DNA from: Gavia stellata
Lineage: Eukaryota; Chordata; Aves; Gaviiformes; Gaviidae
Assembly (NCBI RefSeq): GCF_030936135.1
Contig: NC_082618.1
Coordinates: 8,901,034-8,965,033 of the forward strand
Reading direction: 5' to 3'
Length of the DNA stretch: 64,000 bases
Part shown: positions 1 through 38,856 of the stretch, in pieces
Layout of the letters: each line of letters begins with the position of its first letter
Position numbering within the stretch: the first letter of the stretch is position 1
Made by a program: the position numbers and the translations under genes
The notes under the pieces: model-generated
Told to the model about the DNA's origin: nothing
Seen by the model: only the letters and a program-made list of their open reading frames with translations
Database searches by the model: none

Positions 1-3000
1 CCTGCCCTGTAGAAACTGTAAAGGTTTTGAAATACTACCTGGCAGCTGATGCTAACTGGAAGGTTGGTTACAACAATATTGTACTGCAAGGAATGATGCC
101 AGTGTAGGTGTTAGGGAAGGTTAGGGACAAGTAGTTAGCATTTGTTTCGGCCCACAGAACCAAAGAGTTGGAGTTACTACATAGTCCTTAGCTTACCTGC
201 TGTGCCTAGATGCTATAATTTGTATTTCAAAACTGTTTCAGAAGGTCTTCAAGTATGCGAGCGTGTTAAATGTTTGGTGTGCTGTGAACATTTTTGCCTT
301 TTCTTTGTGTCGTGCAGCAGGCCAGTCTCTTTCATTACCTCCATATGTATTAGTTAAGTACAGCATTTCACATGACAGAAAACGAGTGATACAGCTATTG
401 TGGTACATTTCTCCATGGCTGATTGCTCTTTTATGGGAATAATTGGCAGCATGCACGCTATTTGAATCCTGCAGGCACATGTCAGCTGACATTTAGGCTG
501 AGACTTAACATTTAGTCAGAACTAACGAGATGCTCAGTCCTTAAGACATGATAGGAGCTGAACATGTTAGAAGCGGCTGCTGTGGTGCACTCACAAGGCA
601 AAACAAAGAGTATCTGTAATACAGTCAGAAACAGCCTTAAAAAGAACTGGACCAGTCCTTTTTCACGAAATCATTAGAACTTTTGCCAAATGCTGAGAAA
701 AACCGAGGAGTGTATTCCTGGCCAAAAAATTAAAGTAAATATAGCACAAATTAACATATCAGAAAATTAATCAGATAATAGCAGTGCACAAACTGTCAGG
801 TTAACTCTCATGCTCTTGGGAGCCCAATCATAAAGTGCAGCTAAACAGAATCTATAAACTTGGAGCAAAAATGTAGTAACTATTTCTTTGCCACCGTTTC
901 TGCTTTGGCAGCTCCCTAAGAGCTCCTTGCAGACTTTCAGCATGTTCTAAAGGAGGACTTCCTAAGCAAAAAGAAATCTGGGGTATGTTTCTGCCAATAC
1001 ACTAGAGTTCTAGCAACAGCTGTCAGAAGTAACCATGGATGTTTTGACTTCTTTTTCAATTAATGTCTTTTAAATGGAACTACTGCACTGAGCCTGTGTT
1101 TTGGGTTGGAACTTCACATCCCCTGAGACAACTGTTGGAAGTCTGGGATTAAAACACAGCAAGTTTTGGCAAATACATTGCCTCTTAATCTTTCTAGTAG
1201 GTTTATCTGTTAGCTTTTAGAATTGTAAAATGGTTTCCTATTAACCTTTGCTATCTTTTACTTCAACTTGGAAGTAAAACCTAGATTCAGAATAAGAAAG
1301 AGCAAAAATAGGTTTTTGTCAAGAAAACTTTAAGCAACAAAACAAGGCATGATGGGCAAAACTGTTCTGTAATTGTTGCAACACAACATACATTTGTTTT
1401 GTTTGATTATTTTTCTAGGTAGAAGTGTAGGCCAGAACAACTCCAGCTGCAGTAATTTTATGATCTGTATGTCAGTGTCAATTTTTGAAAGCTTTATTAT
1501 CTGTTTCAAGAAGCAGTTTAAAATAGCTTGCTAGGTCAGCTTTATTCATGAATGTTAGATCTGAAACATGCTGCTTTACTAATCTATTCCCTTCTGAGCA
1601 CTTTGCTCTGCTTAACAAGTCAACAGAAATCACAAGTCTAGAGTATGATCATAGAGATGGCTTTATTTTTTAGCAAAGTAATTTAGAAGGGAAAAAATGC
1701 ATCTACAGAATTGACTTGTGTTTTCTGAATGTATTCCCAAAATGGAGATCACATTCCCAGTCAGGCTGGCCAAGAACTGTAATGCAAAATGTGAGCAACT
1801 GTGAAGGGATGAACAACTTCAGCTGTTTTGAACTAAAGCTTGCGTTGGTGGGATATTGAAAAGTGTTTGGTTATGAGTTAAAGTTGGGACGAGGTGCAGC
1901 TGGGGAGCTTGGTACCAGTACTGTGCAAAATATTACTTTTGCAATACAAATTAGATAGGACTTTTGACCAGTCTGGCAAAAAACTCTTTGAAACCTCTAA
2001 TCTGCTCTGCTGATTTAATAAAAAAGGATTATCCAAGCTGCAATAAGGAAACAGACTCTACTTCTTACTATGACTTTAACCCGGTGACTTTTTTGATTAT
2101 TATTAATCAAGGGTATCAGTCAAAAAAAGATGAGTAATGCTATTTGAGGGAATCTAGTGTAGTCTGTAGGAATGACTTTCTTTAAACAGGTGAGGACTAG
2201 TGCAGCAGGACAAATCATCAGCTCTGTGTTTCTGAAGGGAGCAGTTTCATTTGAAAGGACTTTGTTTCCAAGGGAGTCCAGAAAACACATTCCCTTAGTT
2301 CTGTGATGAATAAATGTCTGTCATGAGCTGAGCACTGCATACTGCCATAAGCTGCTGTTTTTGTACAGAGTGTGTTGTGTAGCAGAGGCACTGACGCTGT
2401 GGAACATCTATTTCTGATTCATGGGATTGCTATGTTCGGGTGAAACTCCACTAGCTGAGCTTCTGTCTTGTCACTGGAGAACGGACGGTTTCCATGCTTG
2501 CTAGCGGTGTTACTCTTTTACACGTCGCAGTTGTCCTTTAAGTGAAGTGATCCTCAGTTGGCAGAATTTTCGGTTTGATAAATTGGTATCTCAGAGTTGC
2601 TGTTTGGCATCCTTGGGGTTCCTGAAAGAAAGTGAGTTTCTGTCTTGGAAGATGTTGTTGCAAAGAAACAATGTAGAAAGAAACAACACTTATCATTATG
2701 TATTTTCAGTAATTTACAGAGCAAGTAATTACTTACCTTTTTTTGCTTTAATGTATGCACTTAGGCTTTGAGGCATTTATAGGATTGCAAATTATGGTTC
2801 ATGTTGGCCACAGCTGTTACAGAAACATTGAACAATTGGGACTTCCTGAAATGTGATCTACTGCTGCTTTAATATTCTATATTGGTTGGAGTTTGCCTTT
2901 CATTCCCAACAGATTTGACTAATGTTCCTAGAAACTTGCTTTCTTTGAAGCTAATTTCCAAATGTAAACAAATATGTAATGTGCTTGGTGGTCTGAGCTG

Positions 3001-4834
3001 GCAAGAGCCTCAAATGCATTTCTGTAACACAGACGAGGGTGGCTAAACTAAATGCTTCCAGAAAGTGAAGCAGCCTAGTAGAGTCTTGAATTAACCTTAA
3101 AACATCCAGTTCATCTTGAACTGTACTTACTACAGTTTTCTGTAGTGGATATCTATGTCTGTGATGGATTGGTAGAAATCGGCTTTAATGGGGTGTGCCA
3201 TCCATGCGCTCTGTGCTGTGTTGATATTTAGGGTAGTTGGTTTTCCTAGCCTGGGCCCATGGGTCAATTTTTACTTTTATTTTTCTTTTTAAAGCTTCCT
3301 AGCCTGTTAGCAAGCCCTTGAAAATGGTACTCTTGTGGTAGTTCTTGACAGTATGGTCAAATTGAACATGTGCTGAAGTTTTAATACAAGCACTGAGAAA
3401 GGTGGCTAAGTTCACAGCTTTTGTTTTGCCATGCAATGTCCCTTTTGACTTTTTTTTGACACTAGTTAGCAGAATGCAGTCAGACTGTCTACAGTTCCAC
3501 TTCAACTGGGGCATATGCCTGGCCTTGTCTGGTATGCCATCTTGCTCTTTTCCTTCAACTGTCTTAAAAACATATTTTCCCACAAACTGTCAACCTTTGT
3601 TTAAGTTTATTTTTAAAGTGAAAGGGAGGTAACATACTATGTAACTAAAAACATCATCCTGTTTAGTGTATACTTGCCTTATGTTTCCTTTAGTTCTCTT
3701 TGTGTTCTTTCCTTTCAGTCTTAATCAGCTCAGAGGGAAAAAATGCTTTTACTTTATAAAAGATCTCTGAGTGTCCTCAACTTTGTAGGCACAATGAAAC
3801 TATTTTATGCAGGAGGCTTTGTGGAAAACAATGTTGATTATTTACATAGACAGGTTGGCTCTTTCTTCCCTCACACAAAATAAATATTTGTAAAGAAGAT
3901 GAATGTTCTTGTTACAGTCGGGTTTAAGCACAGATGTTTTTACTGCATTTTTGTGGAGTGTGTAGATAATTTACAGCAGAAGTTAGCTAATCTGTCTTTC
4001 AGTAACTCTTGCCCAGTTACAAGAGAGGGAATTCAGGTTGCAAGTAGGTCAAAGGAGGTCAGTGCTTTGGAAAATCTCAATAGGACTGCCATACCAAATC
4101 ACACACCTTTGCCATAAGGCATTTAGGTCCATGGCAGGGACATGCTTCTGGCAGTGACTTGCTGAGGGAGATACTTTACAGAAGTATGCATGATTCCTGA
4201 ATTAATTATCCTACAAAATAGCATTTGGGAATCAGTTTATTCCAGACAGTTAACTGCTCTGTGATTTCTGACTGACCTTCGGCTTGTCAGATGGCAGAAC
4301 CAAAGCTTGTTTTGCCCAGAAGCAGGGAACATAACTTCAGAATTCCTTCTTGGAAGACTGGTTGTCATAGCCAAATTGTCTTGCTTACAGTTTGTAATCC
4401 TGTCCAGTATACTTGCGATTAAATATTACTGTCCAGTTAGTGACTGATTTCAGTGACGTCTGATAGTGGAAGTTTGTTTATTTGTAAGGGCTCGTAATAC
4501 AGAAGTTGTGTTGATAGAGCAGTCCAAGGCAGCTGAAAGCTAAGGGAGTGACATACAGTGCAAACTGATGCTAATTACTGTATGATGCTCTTTCAAATGA
4601 TAGCTTTAGTCTTCAGGATATTGCCTGGTGATTTTTTTACATATCCTAATGCTTTTGAAAACGTGAAATATTTAATGGTGGGGAGTGTACATATTTGCTA
4701 CCCTCTAAAACAGTGACTTTAGCATAAGGTGTCTCAGTTGATTGAAAAATCTCACGTTACGCTTGGTTAATATAGGTACTGAAGGCTTTGTCTTGTTGCA
4801 TTCTTAAACGGGATTTGTTCTCCTTCTCTTTTAG
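1..4834 (+). other. ULK2: ULK2 intron (5' part of the window)
   Basis: AT-rich sequence upstream of the first recognisable ULK2 exon. I looked for the preceding kinase exons (the segment with the catalytic lysine and the C-helix of the N-lobe) and did not find them, so the window opens inside an intron. No repeat family, RNA gene or conserved ORF is recognised; the short open frames here look random. Confidence 0.7.
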
Positions 4835-30954
<26,120 letters not shown>

Positions 30955-32725
30955 GAATACCCCGAGGACCAGACGGTGTGAACATAAGGGACCACATCAG
31001 TGATACTGCACTTTTTTCACTACAGCTTAATTGTTGTCCTTGTTCTGCCCCACGTGGAAGATGATTCTTACCTTTCTGTCGTGACTACCAAAGAAACATC
31101 AGCAAATTCAAACAGGAGAAATTCCAAAAGTACACTTGCCTTACCGATCCAGCAGCTCCTTTTTCTTCCCAGCAACAGAATTGAAAAGAATCTCTCTTCA
31201 CATTTCAAACTGATGCTTGTACGTGTGCTTTGAACTTGAATGATCAGGGTTTGTTTTTTTTTTTTCCTTCATGAGGTTTCTAGAGAGCGGATCCTTCTGC
31301 GTCAGGTACAAAAAGACATTTCCTTCAGAAGATTCCCTCAGAAGTTTGTGAAAAATATTTTTAAGTTGTCAGTAAAACGTGGCGGAGTGTATTTGGGAAA
31401 CCCTAACGATGTGCAAGTGCTGTTTGAAGCTTTCGGGGCTAAGCTGGCTTGTGTCAGAGCTCACATGTGGTAAACATGGCTCAGCTTGTCATATGAAGGG
31501 ATGGAGAGAAAGCGCTCTTTTACACGGGGGAAAGACGGTAACGGAAGAAATTGCGCTCCATCTGTGCAAAATCCCCACTGGGTTTTCAGCTGATGTGGAT
31601 ACAATTTGATGATCTTCCTCCAAAATATTTTGTTTTGCACTAATTTACTAAAGCAACTGTATATTCATTTTTGAAGAACTATATAAAAAACTTAGAGAAA
31701 GAAGGCACAATGGACTTGGCTGAATTTCATTTCAGTGTACATAAAATTCTTTTCAGAATTTCAAAATGTAGCTTCTAGAAGACTTTCAGACAAACTGTAA
31801 AAACTTGTATTCATGTGAACCTTTCCATTTTATACCTATTTGTCTAATACTTGAGTAACTACTGCTCTGGACTTTCTCAGTAATAGCAATGTTGAGTTGC
31901 TGGTTGTTTGCTTTTTATATAGATTTAGTTGCATCTTTTGTTGTGCATGCAATATGTGCATTAATGCCTGCAGTCTCTAGGGGTGTAATGACAGTTCTCT
32001 GTAGTTTGTTCCTTGGGCAGTATTACAATAAATACTGTAAACTGAAAGGTTCTGCAAGGAACCATGCAAAACCAGAAAATAATGTTGGGGTTTGAGATGC
32101 TGATAAATTGATGTAGAATATCTACATACAGCATGTGAAAAATCAGGATTATTTTGTGTGCATTTTGGGGAGAGGTGGGAAGCTTCATTTAGCCTTATAG
32201 GCATTATCATTTCAAGCATCCCGTGAGATTATCAGGACAGCAATTTGCAGAGTATTTAGGCAGATCAGCTTCTCTGGAAATGGTTCCTGTACTTTATTTT
32301 TGGGACTTTTTTTTTTTTTGTTACTCAACTGCTTGAATACTTGAATAAACCATTCTCCAGGACAAAATAATTTTAATCCTCTTAAACACAGTGGTCTGAA
32401 CTATTTGACAAAGTTGTACAGGGCTTACACATCAAAATATTGTTTCAGTGTTCGGATAACCATGTGTTTCCTTTATTTTGACAGAGTAATGTACTTTTTA
32501 CCTTATTTATCTGTATGAAATTCCAACAGTTAATTTGAAAGTGTTTGTTTATATAATGTTTGTATTTTTAGGTCTTTAATACGGTGTTTCTACCTCTCCT
32601 TTGTAATTGCATGCATTATTCTTGAAACTAGGTAATAACTCACTGAACTGTTGCGTAATAGCCTTTTTATTATGGCCTGTATAAATGTATATTAAGGTAA
32701 AATAAATACTGACAGTAGAAGTGTT
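30955..32725 (+). other. ULK2: ULK2 3' untranslated region
   Basis: AT-rich sequence after the ULK2 stop, with no conserved open frame. Three AATAAA hexamers lie on the + strand (32027, 32344 and 32701). The last is followed by a TG-rich stretch and the end of the AT-rich block, so it is the likeliest main 3' end; 32027 may be an earlier alternative. The exact cleavage point is inferred. Confidence 0.7.
32701..32706 (+). terminator. ULK2: Probable ULK2 polyadenylation signal
   Basis: AATAAA followed within 30-50 nt by T/G-rich sequence. Further copies at 32027-32032 and 32344-32349 could give shorter mRNAs. Confidence 0.6.
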
Positions 32726-35700
32726 TCTATGGTAAAAACCGAGTTTCTGTGTCTCTGTAACCAAAGGCCAACGGTATTAACTTCAAAGAAACGGCCTGTA
32801 CTTGGCTGGTTAAACCAGTTGCTGAAGGTTCCCTGCTTGGGTCAAGAGATGCTCACCTCAGCAGTTGGATGTGCCACCAGGGCAGGATGGGGCAACTTGC
32901 TTGAGTTCGTTATCTCTGGATAGCTCTGGCACAAAGTGTCCCCGAGTTTGTTTTCCCTTGCTTTGGGAAAACAATTTACCCTGCTTTTTTTTTTTTTTTT
33001 TAACTTGGATTTGAAAACAAATACGGTAAGTAGGTTCCTGGGTAACAGCTGTATGTTCTTTCAACAAGGTGCTTATTTGTTGCCTCTAGCAAAGGGGAGC
33101 TGTCTGGGCTGCCAAAACAGCATATACAGAGCTAATTGACAAAAACTGGCAGTAAGTTACAGTTTCTATCCAAGCCTTACAAAAAACAGGCTTTGTCCTC
33201 CTTGTAGCTAATATCCTCTCCCCAGCTGAGGTATGCTGGTATGTGGCTGTTGTATTTCTTAATTGTACTACCAAATTTTTCCCAATTTATTATTTAAAAA
33301 AGCCCTGCGCTTGTGACTGGCATGGAAGAGGATGAGGAAGGAGTGAGCAGGGAATGCTAATGATATTTCTGAACATGAATCTCGGAACAAAGCAAAAGCC
33401 TTAATGCACAAGTCTAGGAGATAGGCTGCTTTTCCTACGGACTCACTGTTTTTTGTTGGCTTTCCTTTTTTTTTTTTCCTCAGGATTCAAGCTCATTCTC
33501 CTTCCACTCTTGCCAGCAAGACTACAGCTGCACAAATAGGAGGAGAAGAAAAGGGCTATTCTTGTTTCCTGCTCTCAGGAGGAGGAGACCAATGTTCATG
33601 GCCTGTCTTTCTGCATAAACTCATTCCACAAAGATCCTGAAGCTGTCCTCTGTCTTCAGCTCTCCGCACTGAACAGCAGGTGCTTGTTTCTACCAAATAC
33701 TATTTTTTCAGCCTTTTGAAAGATAGAACTTGAAAGGAGATACTTGATGTGCTGCTTTTCTAGTTCAGCACTCTAGCATCTACTCGAGAGCACCATGTTC
33801 CATACTTGTGCTGCTCTCTCCCTAGTGTATAATGTCAACTGAGGAAACTAAAACACATTTTGATTGTGGCACTTGCTGCTTTTTATAAGCAAAAGTGGAA
33901 CTCTCAGCCCTTCCTCTGATACAGAGAATGAAATCTAGTTAATTTAATTTGTGGCTAAGATATTATGAATTGTTCTGAGAGGCATTTTTCAGTTGAGAGG
34001 TGTGAGTTGTTCCTGGGACTCACTAGGTTCTGCATAGTTCTTGACGTTTTCTCCTACAGCGACATCAAGGTATTATCGTTGTCACCTCTGGGCTCAGAGG
34101 CAGTCACTGTTGTTGTGATCCACCAGCGTCACAGCACTGTGCAGTGCACAGCCCCGCTGCACTGAAAAGGGAAGCTTGCTTTTTCGTCTAGAGCAAGCAA
34201 AGCTGGATACTGCTGCTTTCAAAGCTTGTTGAGGCTTTGAAATTCGGATCGGCTGGCTTGTGACCTGACTTGTGACCCACCTTTTTGTCTCCTGCTTCCT
34301 GTCTATTTTTTGTGTAGGGTTTTTTTTTTTTTTAATTTTGATCCTTTGACTTTTTTGTCTGTTCTGATCTCTGCTTGCCACTATTTTTTGACTGTCCAGG
34401 ATGCCTTTTAAGTCTTTAAGCAAATCTCCTTTTATCGTGAATTTCCTGGTCCAACCTGAGCCCTAGCCCTGGCTGTGGCTTTTTAGTAAGTGCCCACATA
34501 GCTCCTCCTTTCTGTAGATCAGTGCAGTATAGCTCAGTAACCCCTCTCTTGAGGTCTTTGAGTCAGCTGGAGCCCAGTCTAACTAAGTCTTGGCACTGCT
34601 TCTTCGGACAAACACCTTTTCAATAGGCTTTTGTATGTGGCAGGCTCCCCCCTCCTCGTTGGCTGAAAGCAAACTAAATGCCAGTGGTGCTGTTGAGTCT
34701 TGTTGCAGTCTTTGTGCCAATCATTTTCATTGTTTCTTTGTGTCGCTTTCACATTTTCCATGGCCCCAGCTATGTCTACAATGCAGCCCACAGACCATGG
34801 CTCTGTACTACACAGTATCTTGTTCTTGGAAATGTGAGATCAGCCACAGCTTTCAAAACAAGTGATGCCATAAATGAACTGAGCTGCATTTATTCGTGTA
34901 GGTTCCTTAAAACCTCTCCCTGTTGTTGATCTTGTGTACCCACTTTTATGATTGAGTGCTGTTTGGGCTTCTGTATCTGCCCATCTTCCTGTGCCACTGG
35001 CCAGATTGTGTGACTTTTAGAAAAAACTTGGAGCTCTAGACTAGGTAGACATTTAAGCAGAAATTGAGCATCGTCAGCCTAGCTAAAAACTTGAAGTTCT
35101 GTGAGCGTGGTGTGTGAGCTAAAGAAACATTTATTGATTAGCTCTGTTATTTGGTGGACTCTTGAAACCAAATACTGCACAGCTTATCTTCTAAACCAAA
35201 GTCCTCCTTCCCCAGGCTCTGCTGGATGCTTTTGGGAGCAGGGCAAGGAACAGCAAGCACAAAGGTATCCTCCCCAGGCCCAGTGCAGTGCAGGAGCCTG
35301 TCTCACCCCGGTGCCTTGCTGTAATTGACTCCAAGAGGGGAGCAAGAGCAAGGGGCTGCAAGGAATGGAGGGGAGAGGCGTGTCTGCTCAATAAAACGTC
35401 TCCTGCTGCTATAAGTATAGCCCTGGGTATTAGAGCACCCCAGCACTGCTTACCTCCCGATTCCTCTGGAGTTCAGTTACTTTCCCATAAATAGTTCCCT
35501 TCTTTATTGTTTCTTAGTGACTAAATAAAAATAGAAAATACTGTCAGCTCCTAGGCATGGGAAGCATGCTGCAGACCATGCGTTTCACCGGGTGCTGTCT
35601 GGGGTATTCTTCCATCTCATTCGAGATCCCACACTTCCCTGAAATCCACGTGTCTCGCCCAGCCGCTCCAGGGAGACTTGACTGTTGTTTTGCAACGCTT

Positions 35701-37379
35701 AAAATGCCCTCAGCCTTGTTTCCTGTCCATAATTGGCTAAACATGTCCCTGACAAGGACCAAAAGGGACTGTCTCCCAGGATGCAGCACGCTGCCGCGGT
35801 CTCGTTTCTGCGAATACCAGGGAGCCTTAAGGCCAGGTTTCTGCGAAAAGGTGGCACAGTACCAGTCTGCTGGCCACTGGGATGAACTGGGAACTGGGAT
35901 CTTGGCCTGCTGCGTGTGACACCAAGCACAAGAAGCACTGCTGTGACATGAAAAACCTCGGGCTGAAGGGCGAGAATTTTACAGGCTCTGGAGAATGGCC
36001 GCTCTGGAAAACGTAGGTAAATAACCATCGCCCTGCTCCTGCAGACATCCCTTGGTGGGTGCGCTGCCTGCAGAGGATGCATTGCAGCAGTGTCTCCCCA
36101 GGCATAATGTTAATACTCCACGCTGAGAGCTCAAGGACTTTTTACTCTGATTGCAGTAGCATTAACTTATCTAACTTTCCTTGGACCTTCAGACAGCGTG
36201 GTGCCTGTGGACAGAGCTCCAACCTGCAAGGATGCTAACAGGATCAAGGAGAGCGTGTTTGCATCAGGTAATGCCGCTGTGAGGGAAGTTCCCACTTCTA
36301 CCCACGTTGTCTTGAATGCAAACCCAGCTCCTTTTCACATACCACAGTGCAAGGGCTCTGTCAAGCCCAGCCTGTTTTTCTTTCACATGTTGCCTCCTGC
36401 ATGCAAGTATTGGCAGTTGCTCTTGTCATTCGTTTCCAGGGCAGACTGTTTACTGCTGAGATTTGTGCAATAGCTTGTGAAATGTTCACGTGCTGGCTGA
36501 GCCGCAGCCCGCGAGTTATTAGCAAAGCCAACTGACTTCGGGAAAGCCAAGCTTTGTGTTTGTGGGGAGTCGTGGCTCAGGCACAGCCTGCCGAGCTCAA
36601 GGGCACTCCCCCAGCCTCGGAGAGCCGTGCTGATCTGGGAAAATGTCACGAAACTTTGTGTGGGGGAGCGTGTGCTCCACGCTAGCCCCATCTCCTGGGC
36701 ACGAGCACCCCGCTGCTGGCCCTGCATGTCGCAGAGGTGTGGGGTGGGCAGGGATTTAGTTGGGTGTAGTTTCAGCTGAGGACCATTATCAATAAATGGC
36801 CTGTGTAAGAGTGTGTCAGAAACAGTAGCACGTAACAACCCAGGAGTGATTTTCAAATAATCCCCTTGCATTTCTTAGTACAAGTTGTGGCAGGGCTATT
36901 TTTAACTGGAATGTGCCCAGCCTTGTCTCAGCTCCTTTCCCTGCTGTTTTTTTGGCTTGTTTCCCCCTGGAGTGCTGTTATCAAGGTTAATTTGGCTGTC
37001 CTGGCCAGGCTATTCCTGTTGATTGCTTTGCCTCCTACAAAACACCACCTGTGTTTTCAACACTTGCTGGCCGCTTTTCCTTGACCGACTTGTCCCTCTC
37101 TCCCTCCCACCCGCGCAGGAGGTTGCTGGAAGGGCCCCATGATCCCTTCACCGGCACTTGGGCTCAGAAATGCCGCCCAAAGATGAGGCGCTCAGTGAGT
37201 TCACGCAGCATTTGCTCCGCGGGGGAAAACCGAGGGGTAAAGCTGCCCTGTGCCATTTACCCTCCTTAGATAAGGAACCCCGAGTGGGACTTTGCCCCCC
37301 CGAGTTCTCACGCAATGCATTTCTCTGCCCTGTATCTGTCAGCATTTCACAAGCTGCTGGGCCCCGGTCTAGGCCAGGC
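32726..37379. other. Spacer between ULK2 and the ALDH3A2 pair
   Basis: I recognise no gene here. It holds poly-T runs (32985-33001, about 33466-33478 and 34319-34333), which could be decayed retroposon tails or simple slippage tracts. Base composition rises from AT-rich toward GC-rich after about 35.2 kb. Open frames up to about 160 codons (for example 36383-36871, - strand) resemble no protein family I know and are probably chance. Confidence 0.6.
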
Positions 37380-37972
37380 CCGCTCCCCCCCCCCAGCTCG
37401 GCGGAGCTCCCGGGGCAGCCCGCGGGGGATCGGTCAGAAGCCTTTCGGAGCAGCCGCAGCCTTCTGCAACGCCGCCCGCAGACGCGGAGACGCTGGGACG
37501 AGGGAAGGAGCATCCCTGACGCTGGGAATCAAGGTACTGCCGGTGCGGCAGCCGGGGGTTGTCGGTTCGGGCCCTTCACCCCGCTCTGGCCTTCTGCTCC
37601 TGCCAAACGACCTGATCTCTCGCGCTCTCCGCGCTCACGCCCGCAGCTGAAGGACGCTGCTCCGGTTCCCGCCCGCTGCTGCCTCCGCAGGAAGCGGTAC
37701 GGCTGCAGCAGCGTCCCTGCCCGGCGAGGGAAGGGCTCAGCGGCCCGGGAAAGCCGCTGCCCCCCCGCGCCGCGCGGCCCTCGCACCGCGCTCCCCTCCT
37801 CCGGGGCTGACCGTTCACCTGCGGCCGGGCAGCCGGGGCCGGGCCGCTGCCGGGGGTCGGGGGGTGTTTGGGGGCCGCTGCACCGCCGCCGCCGCACCGC
37901 CCCGGGCTGCGCGCGCCCCGCGCCGGCCGCTTCCGTTCTGCGCCCGCCCGCCCGCGGGAGCGCGCGGCGGCG

Positions 37973-37980
37973 TCACGTGA
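37973..37980. promoter_or_regulatory. TCACGTGA E-box palindrome
   Basis: Perfect 8-bp palindrome with CACGTG core, the site bound by bHLH-Zip factors (USF, MiT/TFE, MYC/MAX). It lies about 30 bp before the inferred first-exon donor, so near or just upstream of the transcription start. Confidence 0.5.
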
Positions 37981-38003
37981 GCGGAAGGCGGAAGCGGCTT
38001 GAG
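37981..38003 (+). other. ALDH3A2: Noncoding first exon of ALDH3A2 copy A (5' end approximate)
   Basis: The coding exon of copy A begins with a splice acceptor (CTCTCCCCGCAG, ending 38551) only 12 nt before its ATG, so an upstream noncoding exon is required. The best donor in the CpG island is GAG|GTGAGC at 38003/38004. The transcription start is not determined by sequence alone. Confidence 0.5.
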
Positions 38004-38515
38004 GTGAGCGGAGCGGGGACCCCGGCGGGCGGCGGAGGGGCCCCGGGCGCTTCCCGGGGACAGCGACACGGCCGCGGGTGGGGAGAGCCGCGGTCGAGGT
38101 TTTCGCCTCAGCCCGCTGGGCGCTCGGGGGTCGCTGGGGCTCCTCGGAGGGGCCGCCCCGCCCCGGCCGCGCCGCCCTCGGGGGCCTTGCGCTCGCCGCG
38201 GCCTTGCTGGGTAGAGCTCGGGGCCGGGGTGCGGGGAAAGGCCGTCCTCCCCGTCCTCCGCCCCTGCCGGGAGCTGCCCTGCGGTTGCGTGCGTGACACC
38301 TTTGCTGTTGTACTGACGTTTGCTCTCTGTGCTCAACTTCTCTAAATCACAAACTACAGCAAATTATGTACGTTTTCAGAAAGATACGGTAGAATTAGTA
38401 CCGAATGATAGCAGATATCAGCCCTGGAGCTGGGGAGGTGGGATTGCAGCTGGTGGTTGAGAGTGTGTCCACTGCTTGTGGGAAAAGTCGGTTTCCATCG
38501 GTAGGAGGGAGGCCC

Positions 38516-38856
38516 CGTAGCGCTCTGGGTCTTGCTGCTCTCTCCCCGCAGTGCTGAGCAGCCATGGAGAGGATGCAGCAGGTCGTTGGGCGGGCGAGAG
38601 CCGCCTTCAACTCAGGCCGGTGCCGCTCGCTGGAGTTCAGGATGCAGCAGCTGAAGGCCCTGGAGCGGATGGTGCAGGAGAAGGAGAAGGAGATCCTGGC
38701 AGCCATCAAGGCGGATCTGCACAAGGTCTGGGTCGGCACGGCATTTCTCCCTTCTGCTGTGCATGGATGGTGGTCAGCCCAGAAGGGAAAGTGGGAAGGC
38801 GAAGGGCTGCCTTTGCCGTGCCAGATGGCTTTTGCTGATGCCCCCCATGGTTCTGG
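38516..38856 (+). repeat. Shared tract 1 of the ALDH3A2 copies (partner 47816-48156)
   Basis: About 341 bp, offset exactly 9300, four differences seen. It covers the last 35 bp of the upstream intron, first coding exon and start of the next intron. It begins abruptly at CGTAGCGCTCTGGG in both copies; sequence before it is unrelated. Confidence 0.9.

Larger units (their letters stand above)
37380..38330 (+). promoter_or_regulatory. ALDH3A2: CpG-island promoter of ALDH3A2 copy A
   Basis: Dense CG dinucleotides and GC boxes over nearly 1 kb just upstream of copy A. The core seems to be near 37970-38003: a palindromic TCACGTGA (37973-37980), then two GCGGAA (ETS-type) motifs, then GCTTGAG|GTGAGC, a strong splice donor at 38003/38004. 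No TATA box is seen, as is usual for housekeeping promoters. It is absent upstream of copy B. Confidence 0.75.

Noticed and set aside
32985-33001. Poly-T run as the tail of a processed retrocopy on the - strand
   Set aside because: No protein-like sequence or target-site duplication was found beside it; a plain slippage tract explains it.
35557-36871. Open frames of 90-160 codons in the spacer before ALDH3A2
   Set aside because: No recognisable domain, no consistent codon pattern, frames open on both strands; no supporting splice structure.
37158-38345. 395-codon open frame on the + strand through the CpG island
   Set aside because: Stops are rare in such GC-rich sequence; the translation is Arg/Pro/Gly-rich and matches no family, overlapping frames on both strands are also open, and it runs across the inferred promoter and first-exon donor of ALDH3A2.
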